A stretch of 64,000 bases of DNA from Sinohyriopsis cumingii (GCA_028554795.2 CM068832.1:82293180-82357179); one strand, 5' to 3'; shown: positions 1 to 13,690, counted from the first letter of the stretch. The notes: a model not told the origin generated them from the sequence alone. Numbers and translations: made by a program.

Positions 1-233
1 TTTTGTCAATGCGTATAATGCAGTATGAGCTCCAATATCACTAATAGTTTGGGTCGATGTCACAAGTACACAATAAGCTGTTGTTAATGCTTTCAGAATC
101 AGATGTTTCACCATTTACTGCCAGAACAGTTTCAACATCATTATAATCCAGTCCAAGTTCTCTTTAGAATCAAGGTCACGAATTGTAACAGTTTTACTTA
201 ATACAAGGTTCTTTCATCGTCTCGTGTGTCTAT

Positions 234-434
234 TCACTCCATATTTTTATGCTGAGCATCTTTTGTTTTGTCAGCCAACGTTCTTCTTTTTACGCTTTTG
301 CAACGATAAATCGTCAGAGCATTGTCACGAATAAACTCAAGTATAGTGTTAGGAAGACGCTCCTCTAGCTGTTTCTCCATAGCTTTATTTGAGCAATAAC
401 TAACAAATATGTCATACCGATCTAAATTTCTCAC
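234..434 (-). pseudogene. Unrecognised fragment in virus-like element
   Basis: A 66-residue open frame beginning MRNLDRYDIFVSYCSNKAME and ending in a lysine-rich tail. Its composition is protein-like (charged, non-repetitive), unlike the shadow frames around it. I do not recognise the family. It lies on the same strand as the fibre-like remnant to its right and probably belongs to the same decayed element. It is likely a piece of a longer gene whose remainder is out of frame or outside the window. Confidence 0.3.
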
Positions 435-515
435 ATCTGCTCAGAAGCAATTCGCGAACTAACTGATAGTTTAACCATTTGTCTGAAAATTCGTCATATC
501 TGTCGTGGTGCAATG

Positions 516-701
516 TTACTCCTTCCAGAGCTTTATATCCGAGATAAGATTACAAACAAAAACATACAACTGTTCGTAAACGTCAACTATAGGATTCATC
601 TTTATTTTGTTGTTTACACTAAATAATCCAACAAGAACATTTGAAAAGTCGTTAAAACATGATTGAATGGTTCCGCATTTGTACAAAATATTCTGAGCCA
701 C
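516..701 (-). pseudogene. Unrecognised fragment in virus-like element
   Basis: A 61-residue frame starting MAQNILYKCGTIQSCFNDFS, on the same strand as its neighbours at 234-434 and 859-1334. No motif is recognisable. It is listed because it continues the run of protein-like minus-strand frames between two better-supported pieces. It could equally be a chance frame. Confidence 0.2.
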
Positions 702-858
702 TTGTACTTATGTAATATTGATGCTGTGTCAAGGGTAAAGCTGGTCCACTTTAAACTTCAACAACATTATATACTGTTATAAAAGTATCGTCTTCATTAG
801 ATCCATCTAATCACTGTTTAGAAATGCATCCGGATTCTGGTGATGTTCAACCTCGCAG

Positions 859-1334
859 CTAAAAATTCCACATTTCAATTGCAGTAGGAAGTGTTATCTT
901 AATCCGCAAAGTCATGTCAAGACCACTTGTTGCCCACTCCATTCCAACATTGTTCACTAAAAGCATAAGTAGGCTTGTTTCCCGGATAGTTTGATGATGC
1001 TGTTGCAACAAACCCCAATCGACTGTTAGTAGCATCAAATAAATGTAGCATAAATCCAACTAGTTTTGATTATCTTTATTCCACCGCCGACAGTAAGAGA
1101 ATAAGCATAAGTTTCATTGTTACTTATTCTTAATGCATATTAAATCACTTTATTGTTTTCCATGTTAAGACTTTCTGTCATAAAATCTCCGCTTTTCATT
1201 ACGTTTTGACTACTTACCTTATTTAGCTGGTTCATACTAACAGCTTGAGTTATATCGCTTCCAGGGAACGAATAATCAAGTTCCAAATTCAAAATGTTCT
1301 TGCCGGACATTTCAAGATCTCCTATCACTGTCAC
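859..1334 (-). pseudogene. Attachment-fibre-like protein remnant (phage-fibre-type repeat plus discoidin-like domain)
   Basis: The upstream part (1140-1334) starts MTVIGDLEMSGKNILNLE, which matches the G-D-[IL]-x-M-x-G-x-x-I-x-x-L signature common in tail-fibre and adhesin proteins. Further along the minus strand, around 970-1050, one frame reads GFVATASSNYPGNKPTYAF and a different frame reads DMTLRIKITLPTAIEMW. Together they look like the start and end of a discoidin (F5/8 type C-like) beta-sandwich, split by a frameshift and a stop. Fibre proteins with this mixture occur in virus-like elements of cnidarian and mollusc genomes. The usual role would be host-surface attachment. This copy is clearly dead. 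The domain call is by eye. Confidence 0.5.
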
Positions 1335-1719
1335 CAGATTTATTTACATAAATATTTTATTGTATTTTTCTGGCTTTTATTAATGCGCCCTCTCCATTTC
1401 CAACTAAAGTTCTAAACTTTGTGTAATAGTTCATTCTATTCATCTTGTCTGAAAAAATTCTGGATAACATTCATCAAAATATTGTCTGATAAAATGTAAT
1501 TTGCTCGACTTACGGAGTCTGATAAAATGAATCTTCGATCTTGTCTGATGACATATAATTTAGTTTAGATTCATATAGAATGAGCATCATTAACTTTGAT
1601 GCAAAAAACCTTATCGAACATTAGCATAATCAAATAGTTGAACGAACAGACTCTGCAAAAACGAACCTGTTAATGAATATATTGCGTAAGATTGTTTTGA
1701 ACTATGACAAAGTTTATAT

Positions 1720-1938
1720 TTACATGCTTATTTTGCAGCAGGATAGGTACGAATTCTCAACGAAAATACAAGGAAAAACTAAAAAAATTACTTGGTGCAA
1801 AGGAAGATATTTTTTATTAGACGACAACAGGAAGATGTTACTGTTGCTCAGGTCGATTTGAACGACTATAAGATTATAATGTTTGACGACAGTTCCCTGA
1901 GCAGCCACGAAATGATCGGGATTAAATCATATTAGTAA
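1720..1938 (+). pseudogene. Unrecognised small protein remnant
   Basis: Two overlapping plus-strand frames look like one short protein shifted once near a T-run at about 1809-1814. The first is lysine-rich and helical (KEKLKKLLGAKEDIF). The second ends cleanly with DLNDYKIIMFDDSSLSSHEM before a TAG at 1936-1938. The C-terminal half is acidic and plausible as a real protein end. Its position between the fibre-like gene and the coiled-coil gene suggests another gene of the same decayed element. The function is unknown. Confidence 0.3.
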
Positions 1939-1954
1939 TTGTCAGGGAACTGGC

Positions 1955-2240
1955 GATGCAATGCAATTTACCTTCCGCAAGGGTTTTATAACGTCAGTCA
2001 TTTTATCAGGAGAAACTCGTGCGTTTTATACTATTTCCTGGTATTGACAATACCGACGTCCAGAATATAGCATGAGATCTATGTGTGGATGTCTCAAGAA
2101 ATAAATTTGTTGAGCTTTAACAAAGCAACAAGCAGAGGCCAACACGGTTCTTATGTGTTTGATAGATTCGCAACTGATCGTAGGCGTACATTTTGCTGTG
2201 GTAAAGACGAGTTCTTGCTTAAAGATTAATCTAACACTTT
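1955..2240 (+). pseudogene. Remnant of a structural-like protein
   Basis: Broken plus-strand frames include NAIYLPQGFYNVSHFI and, further on, NLLSFNKATSRGQHGSYVF. The L-P-x-G-x-Y-x-V pattern is common near the start of small capsid-associated proteins in Polinton-like elements. At least one shift and several stops separate the pieces. Assignment is weak and relies on position within the element. Confidence 0.25.
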
Positions 2241-2289
2241 GCTTACTTACGGAGACTAGCCAAATAATAATGTAACAGAATGCTATAAA

Positions 2290-3034
<745 letters not shown>

Positions 3035-3500
3035 ACAATATTATTTAAGGTAATTATATTAAGATTATTAAGCAAATAATAAAGGGGAAAATAATTTACT
3101 GAGGGATGATATAAGTTACGAACACTTGGAGGAACACTTAATGAGAGAAGAGTAAAAAAAAATATGCTGTGGTATTAAAATATTTTTTCTAAATAACCGA
3201 AATTAATTTGCTGCTTATTTTATCAAAAGGACTTCGAAACGTCAGCACAGAAATCGACAGTTAAGTTGTTGAAATTTTAGATCATCGCCGATCGAACCGA
3301 TCTTTAATATAGACGAATAGTTTGTGCTGCATAACGATTTGATCTAGTCCGAGAGTACATTTTGACAGGCAGAGTTTTACATATTAACTGTTATAAGAAT
3401 GTTATAAACAGCGTTGTCACTCGATTAATCTCACACTACAGCTGACAGCACGAACCTTTTGTTACGTATAACCCGCCAATCGAACTTGGTCCGAATCAGC

Positions 3501-3508
3501 TATATAAA
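3501..3508 (+). promoter_or_regulatory. TATA box ahead of a structural-like gene
   Basis: TATATAAA lies 34 bases upstream of the ATG at 3542, at a spacing usual for a TATA box with a short leader. The sequence is intact although the gene behind it is broken. This AT-rich window contains many TATA-like strings, so the call depends on its position. Confidence 0.35.
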
Positions 3509-3541
3509 ATAGAATTCGTTTCAGCTACTGCTTGGTATGCG

Positions 3542-4120
3542 ATGGTCAAGATAAACACCGTGGACAAAGATGATATAACGTTTCATTCTGGAGTTTGGAC
3601 TTCGGACAGGATACCGCAAGATGCTTACAACATAACATATTTAAACAAGATTATACAACTGATAATTTTTATCTGTAACACATTTCGAGCAAAGATAAAG
3701 ATCACGGTAAGAATAATATTCCTGTTGATTTTAGCAATCACAACATCATCGGATCAGTACCCTGATTTGAAAAAAAAAAGCACAGCAGCTGTTGATGTTG
3801 CTTCAATTGTATATGAGGATGAATCTCCTGTCAACATCACAGACGTAAACACAGTTCTGATATATTGGTCAATTGCGATGTGAAGCAGTAGGCATACAAT
3901 TTATAATTTTAGTCCTGATGTTCCGCCAGGCTCGTTAATGAAGGTTACTCATAGACAGATTATATATTATCCAATTAGCGTTGACAGTCAGATTTCGGCT
4001 ATTACAATGACAATGACCGCACAGTCTAATCTTACTTACGAATTTTTAACCTACCACCTGAACTTAAGATTGCAGGTTCTAGCACCCAGTAATCAGCTTG
4101 ATCACCAAACGTTTATCTAA
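3542..4120 (+). pseudogene. Structural-like protein of virus-like element, frameshifted
   Basis: Begins MVKINTVDKDDITFHSGVWT at an ATG behind a TATA box. The first frame drifts into a poor hydrophobic stretch and ends at 3883. A second frame then contains HTIYNFSPDVPPGSLMKVTH and continues to a TAA at 4118-4120 through a beta-rich sequence. The Y-x-F-x-P-x-V-x-P-G pattern is one I associate with the C-terminal part of a conserved structural protein in Polinton/adintovirus-like elements of cnidarians and molluscs, usually followed by an L-T-D-Q-D-G-type motif that is degraded here. Inactive. Confidence 0.4.
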
Positions 4121-4689
4121 CGATTCAGATAAATAATGAAGCAATAAAATATGTATCGGCAAAAGATGGTATGTTACTTCGGAAACAATTTCTCAAAATA
4201 GTTGAAAATAAAGTAGCTCCTGTCGTAATATATGCATTAACACATTTGCAATAGGAGCCGCATCACCAGCAAAGAACGCTGTCGGACAAAAGATCGCTAT
4301 GATCGCTGGTAATCTCGAAGGCTTACTACCCGCTTCTCAACAAACGATAAATTAGGCTATTTTGTTAAAATCGCGTCAACTTGAGAATCAGCAAGAGCTA
4401 TGATGAAAACAACAAGGAAACTGTTATCTAATACATTCTAAGAAATTGATCAAACCTGGTTATACGTGCCAGACTAAAACCCGACATTGCAGCTTTCTAG
4501 CAACAGAGCTTCGAAATTGTATCCAGAGAACAACAAAATGATGTCAATCAATAATTTTCTTGAGTTAACAGAGGAAATACCAACAGACGACTCATCAACA
4601 GAGTTCGAGTAAGTAAAATATCCAGACGAAAGTTCAAACGAGCCTAATGAGATGGGCCAGTGTACATTTAATGCACGTGCTGAAGATAT
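4121..4689 (+). other. Decayed coding sequence of the virus-like element
   Basis: No intact frame. Protein-like scraps are visible on the plus strand, for example IYVSAKDGMLLRKQFLKIVE near 4151 and an alanine/glycine-rich piece near 4255-4350, with stops between. They are too broken to name. Confidence 0.3.
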
Positions 4690-5460
4690 TTTTGTGCTGC
4701 CGCATAAAGCTGTTCTCGCAATAGAATTCTAATAACTGTATTTGTAGATTTTGCTCCTGTTGTTGAAATTGCGCTTATTACGAACCTCTGGAGTTTTTTT
4801 AGGAAGCGTTGGTATTCAACTCGTCAATCACACTGTGGAAAATATTTCCATGCATTTGCCAGTTGCTAGAACCATTTTGAATATAGTGTCGTTCAGTAAA
4901 GATTACTCGAGAAGCATCGTAAGGATACAGGACTGCTGATGCATCTGATTTACTGAGAGTTGCTACAGCATCAGCTGAGGGTGCTAACCACGCCGAGACT
5001 AGTGCTACTATTATTGCGTTTTTAGTTCTGCTTCAGGCTCAGTATGCAACAGTTCCCTCAGCTGATAATGCAGAAGGAAATACTATAAAAACGATAATAG
5101 CTCTTTGTAATACGATTCTAATTACCCCTCTAGGTGCTGCAGCTAACACAGATTCTATACTCGGAAAAACGCAATATATTATTCCAATGATCAACGCTCT
5201 ATCTTACAAAGAAGTTTAAGCTAAAGACGATATGTTATAGATAGTTCAAATCAAGCTAAATGATGTTTCCGTTAAGTATAATATTTGTTTTTTGTAGGAT
5301 TTATGACAAGGTATTTCGTGGCTTGAAACACACGTTTATTATTACATGCTCATTTTTGTCACCGTTACGTTTACATTCTCAGAATGGTGCAGTATGTTAC
5401 GATATTGAACACCTTCATTTTGCACGACACGTGTGCCTAAAGATAGTGTAATATATTAGG
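4690..5460 (+). pseudogene. Capsid-like protein remnant (major capsid type)
   Basis: Plus-strand fragments in shifting frames include an alanine-rich helical piece near 4960-5210 and, from 5260, MMFPLSIIFVFCRIYDKVFR followed by GLKHTFI. The F-P-L-S-x-I-F-x-F-C/D-x-Y-D-K-V-x-x-G-x-K-H pattern is one I associate with the double-jelly-roll-like capsid protein of Polinton-type elements in invertebrates. It normally continues with a K-I-S-L-W-M-P-type motif, which is scrambled here. Several stops and shifts show it cannot make a capsid. The name comes from memory of the pattern. Confidence 0.4.
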
Positions 5461-5666
5461 AACTACTTTATAAACAAACCATCTACACGTGTGTGGTAGA
5501 CGCTTTATGTTTTGGTGAAAGTACTGACGATATCGTTAACAATATGGACGAGTTCACGGAATCAGAAACGAACCTATCAAAGAAACAAACAAAAGCAATA
5601 TCAGCAACAAACGATGTAGAAGCAGTAATTGAAAATACCGATCTGGTGATTCAAACAGTTGTTTAG
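5461..5666 (+). pseudogene. Acidic fragment downstream of capsid-like remnant
   Basis: An open stretch of 68 codons to a TAG at about 5666, with no good start codon. It reads ELLYKQTIYTCVVDALCFGE and later VEAVIENTDLVIQTVV. It is acidic and serine/threonine-rich. It may be the decayed tail of the capsid-like gene or a separate small gene. Confidence 0.25.
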
Positions 5667-6929
5667 GAGAATATCCATATCTTTATGCAAATAGTGTGGT
5701 AAAGACTACGATGAGTGCTCCCTAGGGTCTAGCAAACTATATTATATTCAACCATACTGAGGCCAAAGGCTATCACATATCTTCAGAGGCGTATCACTTT
5801 ACAAGTCTCTGAAAATACTAGGTTCGAGAAAAAAAAGTATATAAATGCTTTTGGTAGAAAACTAAAAGCCTAAAGCCCAATAAGCCAAGACGACGAAAAA
5901 GTATTATTTCCGCAGAGTAAAAGCTGATTTTCAATTTTCTATGTGTAACTGTTTTGATAAAATGTTAGGCTCTCGATACACGAAACACACCGTAAGATAC
6001 AGGTAATAGCTGAGGTTCCTCCAACAGCAAGATAACAGTGACAGGACCTAAAAATGTTTTCTGCAGCTGGTAAAAAGAATGGTAATAAATAGGCTTACAT
6101 TTATGCGTCTTGACTTTCCTCTAAATGTCCTTTCTTAGCTAGTTCTTCCAATCCGACATACGTGTCCTGCAAAACATGCTACACAATGAAACTGTACTGA
6201 ACTTTCGAGTAGGCTACTCCATATGAAATCCATTCCCCTCACTGCACTGAATTTACCCAATAATATAGTCCCTCAAAATCAGAAAAGTATAATTGATTTG
6301 GATCAAGATAGAAACAAAATTCATGCGCATTCATTAATAATATGGCTCTAAATAATGATTTTAAATAGACCAAAACGACATTTCGAATTGAAATTGATGT
6401 ACAGTGCGAGAATAATTTGACTGTCGCTGAGCAGAGCTATGTACTCATGAATATTATTATAATGTAGTGATGAATCTGCCGATGTGAATCTATTTTGGAA
6501 TAAAGCATAAATTCAATTATATCGTTTTTTGCAATGCCTTAGGTAGTTAAACAAAATGAGCATATAATACAAAAGGTTACTGCATTTGCATAGGAAAAAA
6601 TGAATTCAATTTTGTTCTGAAAAATACTTCACTCCGAAGGGTCGTACAGTATTTTCAGAAACACTCGTCCATATATTCCAATACTAAGGCAGTAACTTAA
6701 TTGTTTTTGACAGAGCAGATCCGAACGACTGTCTGATAAGAACTGCTGGTACTGTAGCTCCAGGTGTTGGTGACGACAAAAAGACATAACGCGTATGCAC
6801 TAATAACATATGACAAATTATTACACTTAACGTTTTAAAAGGTAGAATGAGCATGAAAGTGTGAGTGACATCTACCATTTGTTCCTACGAAACAGCATAA
6901 AAAATGAAGTGTATCCATTATATAAGTAC
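5667..6929 (+). other. Unresolved part of the virus-like element
   Basis: Only short protein-like pieces are seen, for example TALNLPNNIVPQNQKSIIDL near 6242 and LIVFDRADPNDCLIRTAGT near 6699, both on the plus strand. No frame is long enough to call, and no repeat, RNA or regulatory site is evident. Confidence 0.3.
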
Positions 6930-7289
6930 GTGTATCGGAAGTACAAGCTTGCACAAGGCGCTGCAAACAGACTAGCAGTTTCAATTCAGATTTCGGAACC
7001 TCAAGAGGTCCACGCGTACCAACAATATTACTATTGACACCAACTCATAGTAACAAATTGTAACAAGATAAAAACATTTCATACTAGATTCATAAGCAGC
7101 ACAAGTCACTGCCATGTCGAGATAGCAAGCAATCTACAGTAGTGTTCTGGACCTGCACTTGCAACTATCGCAAGAACATTAGTACCAAAGATACTTCCAA
7201 TGCTTAGAACATTAGGTATTGCTGCAGCATCAGGCGCTGTTTTAGGCGCGAGAAATAAAGCGGTAGCAAGGAACGGAGACCTGAGATGA
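6930..7289 (+). pseudogene. Minor-capsid-like small protein remnant
   Basis: Two pieces. From about 6930 a frame reads VYRKYKLAQGAANRLAVSIQ and stops near 7037. From 7149 a second frame reads GPALATIARTLVPKILPMLR and continues with a glycine/alanine-rich hydrophobic helix (LGIAAASGAVLGARNKAV) to TGA at 7287-7289. A basic N-terminus followed by a G-x-x-L-A-x-x-x-x-x-x-x-P helix and an A-x-S-G-A tail is typical of the small minor-capsid or membrane-associated protein of Polinton/adintovirus-like elements. The middle is degraded. Confidence 0.45.
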
Positions 7290-8327
<1,038 letters not shown>

Positions 8328-9079
8328 GGAGTTTCTGTCGTTTTCTTCCATTTCCTCTGAGCTTCTGACATTTTTATTAAAGTGATAGAATTTCAAATGC
8401 CTGGAGTTAAAGTTGGACTAATTCAACTGAATCATATATGAGAAGTTGTTTGATTATATACAATGTTAGTAATTGAAGCCATAATTGTGGGTGGATCAGA
8501 ATAAATTGTTAAAAATTTGAAAGCCCTTTATTCAATGATGTTGTTTGTAAATTTAAATGCTACTGTTTTCACTTTCCGGAGAAGTCATTTTACTTTGTAT
8601 GTATTTGTAGAAAAGGGGGCTAAATATGATGGTAATTCATAATCATTTGCACACATTTGAAATGATTAAATTTATACTGAGATGCTGTACAATTTGATGA
8701 AAATTTGTTCAGTGGTTTCTGTGAAATTACTTATAGGTGCTTTCTTTTGCTAATAGTACCAGTTCAAGGCAGATCAGCATAATATGAATCATTCTTGAAG
8801 ATCTATTATCCCGTTTGTAAAATTCAGTTGGTCATTTTCATAATATGAGACATGCATGTGTAATGGTGATACTAAAATAATATCTGTAACTTTATGTGCA
8901 AAATGTTCTAGAGGCGATCAAAAGAATACATGACTGATAATTGTACATAGCCTATGTCCAAATAAATACGCACAATAGATGAAGTACCATGCCGTAAGCA
9001 TTATGGTCAGCTAATTCATTTAACATAGCAGCTGTATTGTCCGACATTGACACTTTGCATTTAAACACAAGACCCAGCG
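8328..9079. other. AT-rich spacer, nothing recognised
   Basis: No coding, repeat or RNA feature could be supported. Any frames are short and of low complexity. Confidence 0.5.
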
Positions 9080-10960
9080 AGATTACTCTAATTTCAAAAA
9101 GGTGAAATCCATTTGCGGTTACTCAATTTGTTGAGATGCCAAGCATACAACCCACTTAAGCTACGAAAACTGGGCATCAAAGGTTAAATCCTGCTTTCCT
9201 GGTTCATTGGAAGAAAGAGTCATGTTCAGCTGCCACGACTTATCTCTGTGTGCTTCAAGTAGTGCTCAAAGGTGCAGACAAGATCTGGCATGACCTCTGC
9301 TATCAATTTATCCATAGATGAGAGTGGGCTACTTGTCGTCTCCCTGACTGCCATCAGGCAGTAAATAGTTCCTGGCCACAAAACCTTGTTGTGTCAAAAT
9401 GATCATCAAAGTATCTGATCTTAACTGACAGTAGATCAGGTTGACTAAAATGACATGTAATTCATTCACACTGCAAGCAAAAGCTAAAGCTATCATGAAA
9501 GGTGTTTTGTATGATAACAGTTTCTGAGATGAGCCATGTTGAGACCAAGGTCAGATTCCATTTTGGAAACCAGGCAAGGGATTTTGGTCCTATTCAAATC
9601 AAAATTTGCCAGTACGTCTGATCGAATATTATCGTGACCGATATTTCCCATGCCATGGTACCTCAATGTGTCATATATCATGGAGTGGTAGTCTTTTGTG
9701 GTAACTGTGGTGCCAACATTTTCTCCTCATAGAGCAAGTGAACAACGTTGTCTAGATGAGGAACTAAAACACTCAAGGGGATGAAAATATTGACTGTACA
9801 CCAAGCACCTGAAATATGCCAATATTCCGCATTAGCCTTCAGAATGGAGGACCTTCTTGTTCTTGAAATTATTACAACAACTTAATAATGAATTAATTGG
9901 CATTCATGGCAAACACCTAGTATGAAGAGGAAGATGGCCTGGACAGCAGTGAAACAGTGGTTGTTTGAGAAAATTCAGCTTTGACCCAATATTCCTGTAT
10001 AGTTCTATTTCCAGCTTAAATAGATTGCTAACCTATGACATGTCCTGTCTGACAGTAGGTCTCAGAATTATCTGAGACACTATTTTCTGTAATAATCGTT
10101 GTATCAAGACTGTTGGAGTGAGGAAGGAAGTAGCAAACGCTTATACTCTTTCCCTTTTGATGAATTGCTAATCCAGATGTAAAGCTGCTGGGTCTGGGAC
10201 TGGTGAGGCAAAGGTGGGGAGTTTTTGGTTCCACCTTTCACACACAGATCGATCCTTGGACAGCACGCAGTTATCACGAACAAACAACAGGAGAAGTGAC
10301 CATTATGTATAGATAACCAGGCCTTCTCTAGAAAAAAAATTGGCAAGATCTCTAAGTCTTTCAGGAATGTGTCTGATTTGGATGTCATTCTGAATATTGC
10401 AACAACAAGGATGAAAATGCCAGACCAGAACAAACAGCTGATATGATGGACAATTTAGTGCCACCATCCCCTCATTTGAGGAGGTACGTCACCAATAAAA
10501 TGTTTTGGGACACTCTCAGTACCTCAACAACTTTCCCTACAAGTCAGTCGTTACAGAGCTGAAAGGCAATAATACCTGTTTTCATTTCTAGAAGGTAGAG
10601 TTGAAGAGATCATTCGATTGGTCCATATTCGCTGCTGACGTATCAAAGTCTGGCAGCAAGTGGAGTCCCCAACCATATGTACTGCAACATGTACATACAT
10701 TTCTTGTTGTGGTTGCTCCAGAGGAACTCCTGGCATGAGCCATTTATGGTTGTGCCACCGACACATGAATGATTATACTGCATTTCTGATATTATTTTTA
10801 GTAGAATGTAAACGGGCCGCTATTTACAACAGTTGATTAATAAAGATAGTGCAGAACTCGAATATTTGTGCTGAAACCAATTTTGTTTTCTCAATCAGAT
10901 TGACATTGACCTTCAACTCAAAAATCAATGAGTATCTTTCTAACCCATATGGCAAGCTTT
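9080..10960 (-). mobile_element. DIRS-like tyrosine-recombinase retroelement remnant, copy A (RT end, RNase H, YR)
   Basis: On the minus strand, right to left: end of a reverse transcriptase (LIEKTKLVSAQIFEF, near 10900-10860); RNase H-type sequence (GVPLEQPQQ near 10720, then RIWTNEWSLQLYLLEMKTG near 10640-10570); a C-terminal RNase H/linker piece with PHLCLTSPRPSSF (10028-10234); and a tyrosine-recombinase-like piece with ACSVNELHVILVNLIYCQL near 9490-9420 and LTQQGFVARNYLLPDGSQ near 9400-9340. The order RT-RH-YR is that of DIRS-type elements. Many stops and shifts; no catalytic R-H-R-Y set is intact. The PHLCLTSPRP block is shared with copy B near 44.7 kb, showing one family. Confidence 0.6.
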
Positions 10961-11223
10961 CAACAATGGGAACCTGAGTTATTGCATGGAAGCCATTTTT
11001 CTTCTTTCAGTCATGACAGTTTTTCTTGCAACCCTTTGTGAACATGTATGGAAAAAGTAAGACTGAATTTTAAAACACAAGCAGCGAAAAACAAGCCCTG
11101 CGGATATTTTATAAAAAGGAAACGTGTGAAATGTATGCATATTACTTAAAACTAAATCAGGTACATGATCTGCCATTGTAAACTTGAACAAAAGCATGCT
11201 TTTACTCATATACTTGTTAGGCG

Positions 11224-11460
11224 CCATTGGTGACTGAGTGGTGTTAGGTGCTCACCTTTACAAAAATACTCACACCTATCCCCATCCTGCTAGAGTTCGA
11301 GTCTTAGCATCGCCAATGTAGGTGTGAGAGAAAGCATGCCAGTAGCTTCGCATAGGTGATGTTTCTTTCCGGGCTCTTCCTCAAATAATATACTGGCCGA
11401 CATGTATAGCCTGCCATGTGCTTGTCACTGACATTAAACCCCCACGTAAACGAAAACAAA
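11224..11460 (+). mobile_element. tRNA-derived SINE, family 1, diverged copy
   Basis: Box A-like TGACTGAGTGG near 11230 and box B-like AGTTCGAGTCT near 11295 are followed by the shared body: GTGTGAGAGAAAGC, CCAGTAGCTTC, then CACTGACATTAAACC at the 3' end. It aligns by eye with the better copies at 33055 and 34553. Flanking duplication not identified. Confidence 0.65.
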
Positions 11461-12668
11461 TCACCTGCTAGCTGTTTGCTTAATACAGGATGCCTTGAGC
11501 TCCTTAAGCTTTCAGCTTCACGTTAAAAATTCCTGACTTACTATGGCCATTCAAGCAGTGAGTAAACAAGTTTCAGTAAATACATGAATAAAGGGGGGAA
11601 TGGTAACAACTTTTTGAAAACGAACAGGGCAAAATTGCATCAGATGAAAAAGAAGGAAAAGGTAGGAAAATCCAGTGATGCTGGAAACACTACCGTTATC
11701 TTCGAGTTTGTTAAGTCCTAAAGTAATAAAGGGTTTTCTTTACTCCAAGAGCAAGCCATCCACAAAGTTTGCTAAATGTAGACAATGTACAACTCAAGTC
11801 ACATCATAGTACAGTGCTCCCTTCCTAATGCTGCGCAAACATCAGCAAAAAAACACAGAAAACTAACTTTATATCATACTACTGGCAAAGTTGAAAATTA
11901 CCTGTAATTTAATCAGTATTAAGATGGATAATCAAAATATAAATAAAGCTTTTTCCAGCAGAGACATGTTTGGGACCCGCTACCTTGCACAATGCAGAGA
12001 GGACATGGGTCAGATGAACACATTATATTTGTACTTAATTATGTTATCTTATGCTAAAGACTGAAAAATTGTGTTTTGACAGCTACGCTTGGTTGTTTAG
12101 CGACAGTTCTTTCTCAACCAATTTCTGCAGCCATATAATCTGTCCAAAGAGATTTATGTTATATGACAATCTGATGTAACTGTGCTGCGCACAGGATTTA
12201 TTTCACCTTAATCTTTACACAACTTGTACCTTTGTGGAATATTTCCAAACTTACCATTGTATGTTATTTTTCCAATCATTTTAATATGAATAGAATTCCT
12301 ATATTCTTCAAGTTATATGTCTCATGAGTATTCACCAAGATGGAATATTGATTTTTAAAAACATTTATGTAACTAATAAAGAAAATTACACTTGTAAATG
12401 ATCACAGTCCTAATAAACATGTTATATCTATACCTTGCAGGCATTACAATTGGCGTCTATAAAACTATCCCCTAACTTCGGGCTAACGTTATCTTCTTAC
12501 AACTGTACGATTTTTTGTAATATTCCTAATACATATACACATATTTGTACCAGTAGCAACATTACAATCTTGTATTGCCTTCAGGCTGACATAATCTTCC
12601 AACAATCGTATGTTTTTTGTTTGTTTGAATAATAATATTTAATGATATAGATTGCTCAGATAAACATG
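11461..12668. other. Spacer, nothing recognised
   Basis: AT-rich. A frame at 12435-12632 follows a pyrimidine/AG string (CCTTGCAG) but lacks protein-like composition. No other feature could be supported. Confidence 0.4.
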
Positions 12669-13000
12669 CTATACATGTACGTTGTTGATGTTGCCAACAA
12701 CAGCTTTACAATCCTCTACTGATTTCAGATGGATTTGATCTTCTAAAACATGTTTGATTTGTTGTATAAAATTCATTCTGTCTGCATCAAAAAGTTTCAT
12801 TTCACCGTCATCCATGATCTTGTTTGGTACAACAGAAACGTGAAAGTATTCACATAAAAGAAAATGATTTAAAGAGGATGTAAAAATGGGAGGTTTGAAG
12901 TATATGTACTTAGAGCTTTGTTCCATGGTGTTGTATACTTTCCATGTGACTTGCTAGAGACGTCATCAACTTTAAAACGTTTACGACAAAATGTGTCCAT
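12669..13000 (-). pseudogene. Unrecognised protein, two overlapping frames
   Basis: An ATG at 13000-12998 opens MDTFCRKRFKVDDVSSKSHG, which continues to about PWNKALSTYTSNLP. A second frame one base off then carries FHVSVVPNKIMDDGEMKLFD and ends with VEDCKAVVGNINNVHV before a stop at 12669. Both have realistic amino-acid composition (charged and mixed, no low complexity), unlike surrounding frames. A single-base shift near 12880-12900 would explain the pair. I do not recognise the family. It could be a gene of a mobile element or a decayed host gene. Confidence 0.35.
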
Positions 13001-13510
13001 ATCTAAATCGCTAAGTGATTAACTTTTTAGAACTTTTGTCCTGTAATAAACGGTGTATCATATTTTGAATTTATATTACCCTTTTGTTATTTACAATACA
13101 ACTCACGTGATCTTTTGAAATGCCGTGCTTTACGGTGGAGGTGGCGAGTGTGCAACGGTTTAATAGACTCTACATCATACCCTTAGAGAGTGACTTTGGC
13201 ATCTAATGAAAATTGCTCTGAATGCCAAGCTGTTTTGCACAGTTGCATCTGATGAACACAGTAAAGTGGACATGATCTCTATAAAGTGGGCATGTTTTAC
13301 TGTGCATGACCCTTGCAAACCTGCTCTACAGAGGTATAGAGTCACTGATATACCTACACGGTTATCTCTTTCGGAAGCAATTTGCTTACTTTTATATACT
13401 GAAACAATGTGATCATTCATTTAATTATACATATTTACAAGTTCTAACAAAGATAAAATATGATAAATAATGTCAAATGAAATTTTAAATATTAACATAA
13501 TGACGGGGCT
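13001..13510. other. Spacer, nothing recognised
   Basis: Two opposing frames of 68-81 codons near 13175-13420 overlap each other and show no motif. Neither is preferred. Confidence 0.35.
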
Positions 13511-13690
13511 GCGTGGGTTCAAGTCTCAAGTTCGGTCAATGTATGTATGTGAGAAAGCTTGATCGTAGCTTCCCGTGGGTTGGTAGTTCTTACCTGGGTT
13601 TATCCAGGTTTTTCCTCCACCATTCATACTGGCTGTCATGTATAACCTTTCATACACTTAAAATGGCATTAAAACAGCAACAACAATAAA
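13511..13690 (+). mobile_element. tRNA-derived SINE, family 1, 5'-truncated
   Basis: Starts at the box B region (GCGTGGGTTCAAGTCTC), so box A is missing. The body then matches the family: GTGAGAAAGCTTG, GTAGCTTCCCGTGGGTTGG, TTCCTCCACCATTCATACTG, and AAATGGCATTAAAACAGCAA with a CAACAA-type tail. Confidence 0.75.
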
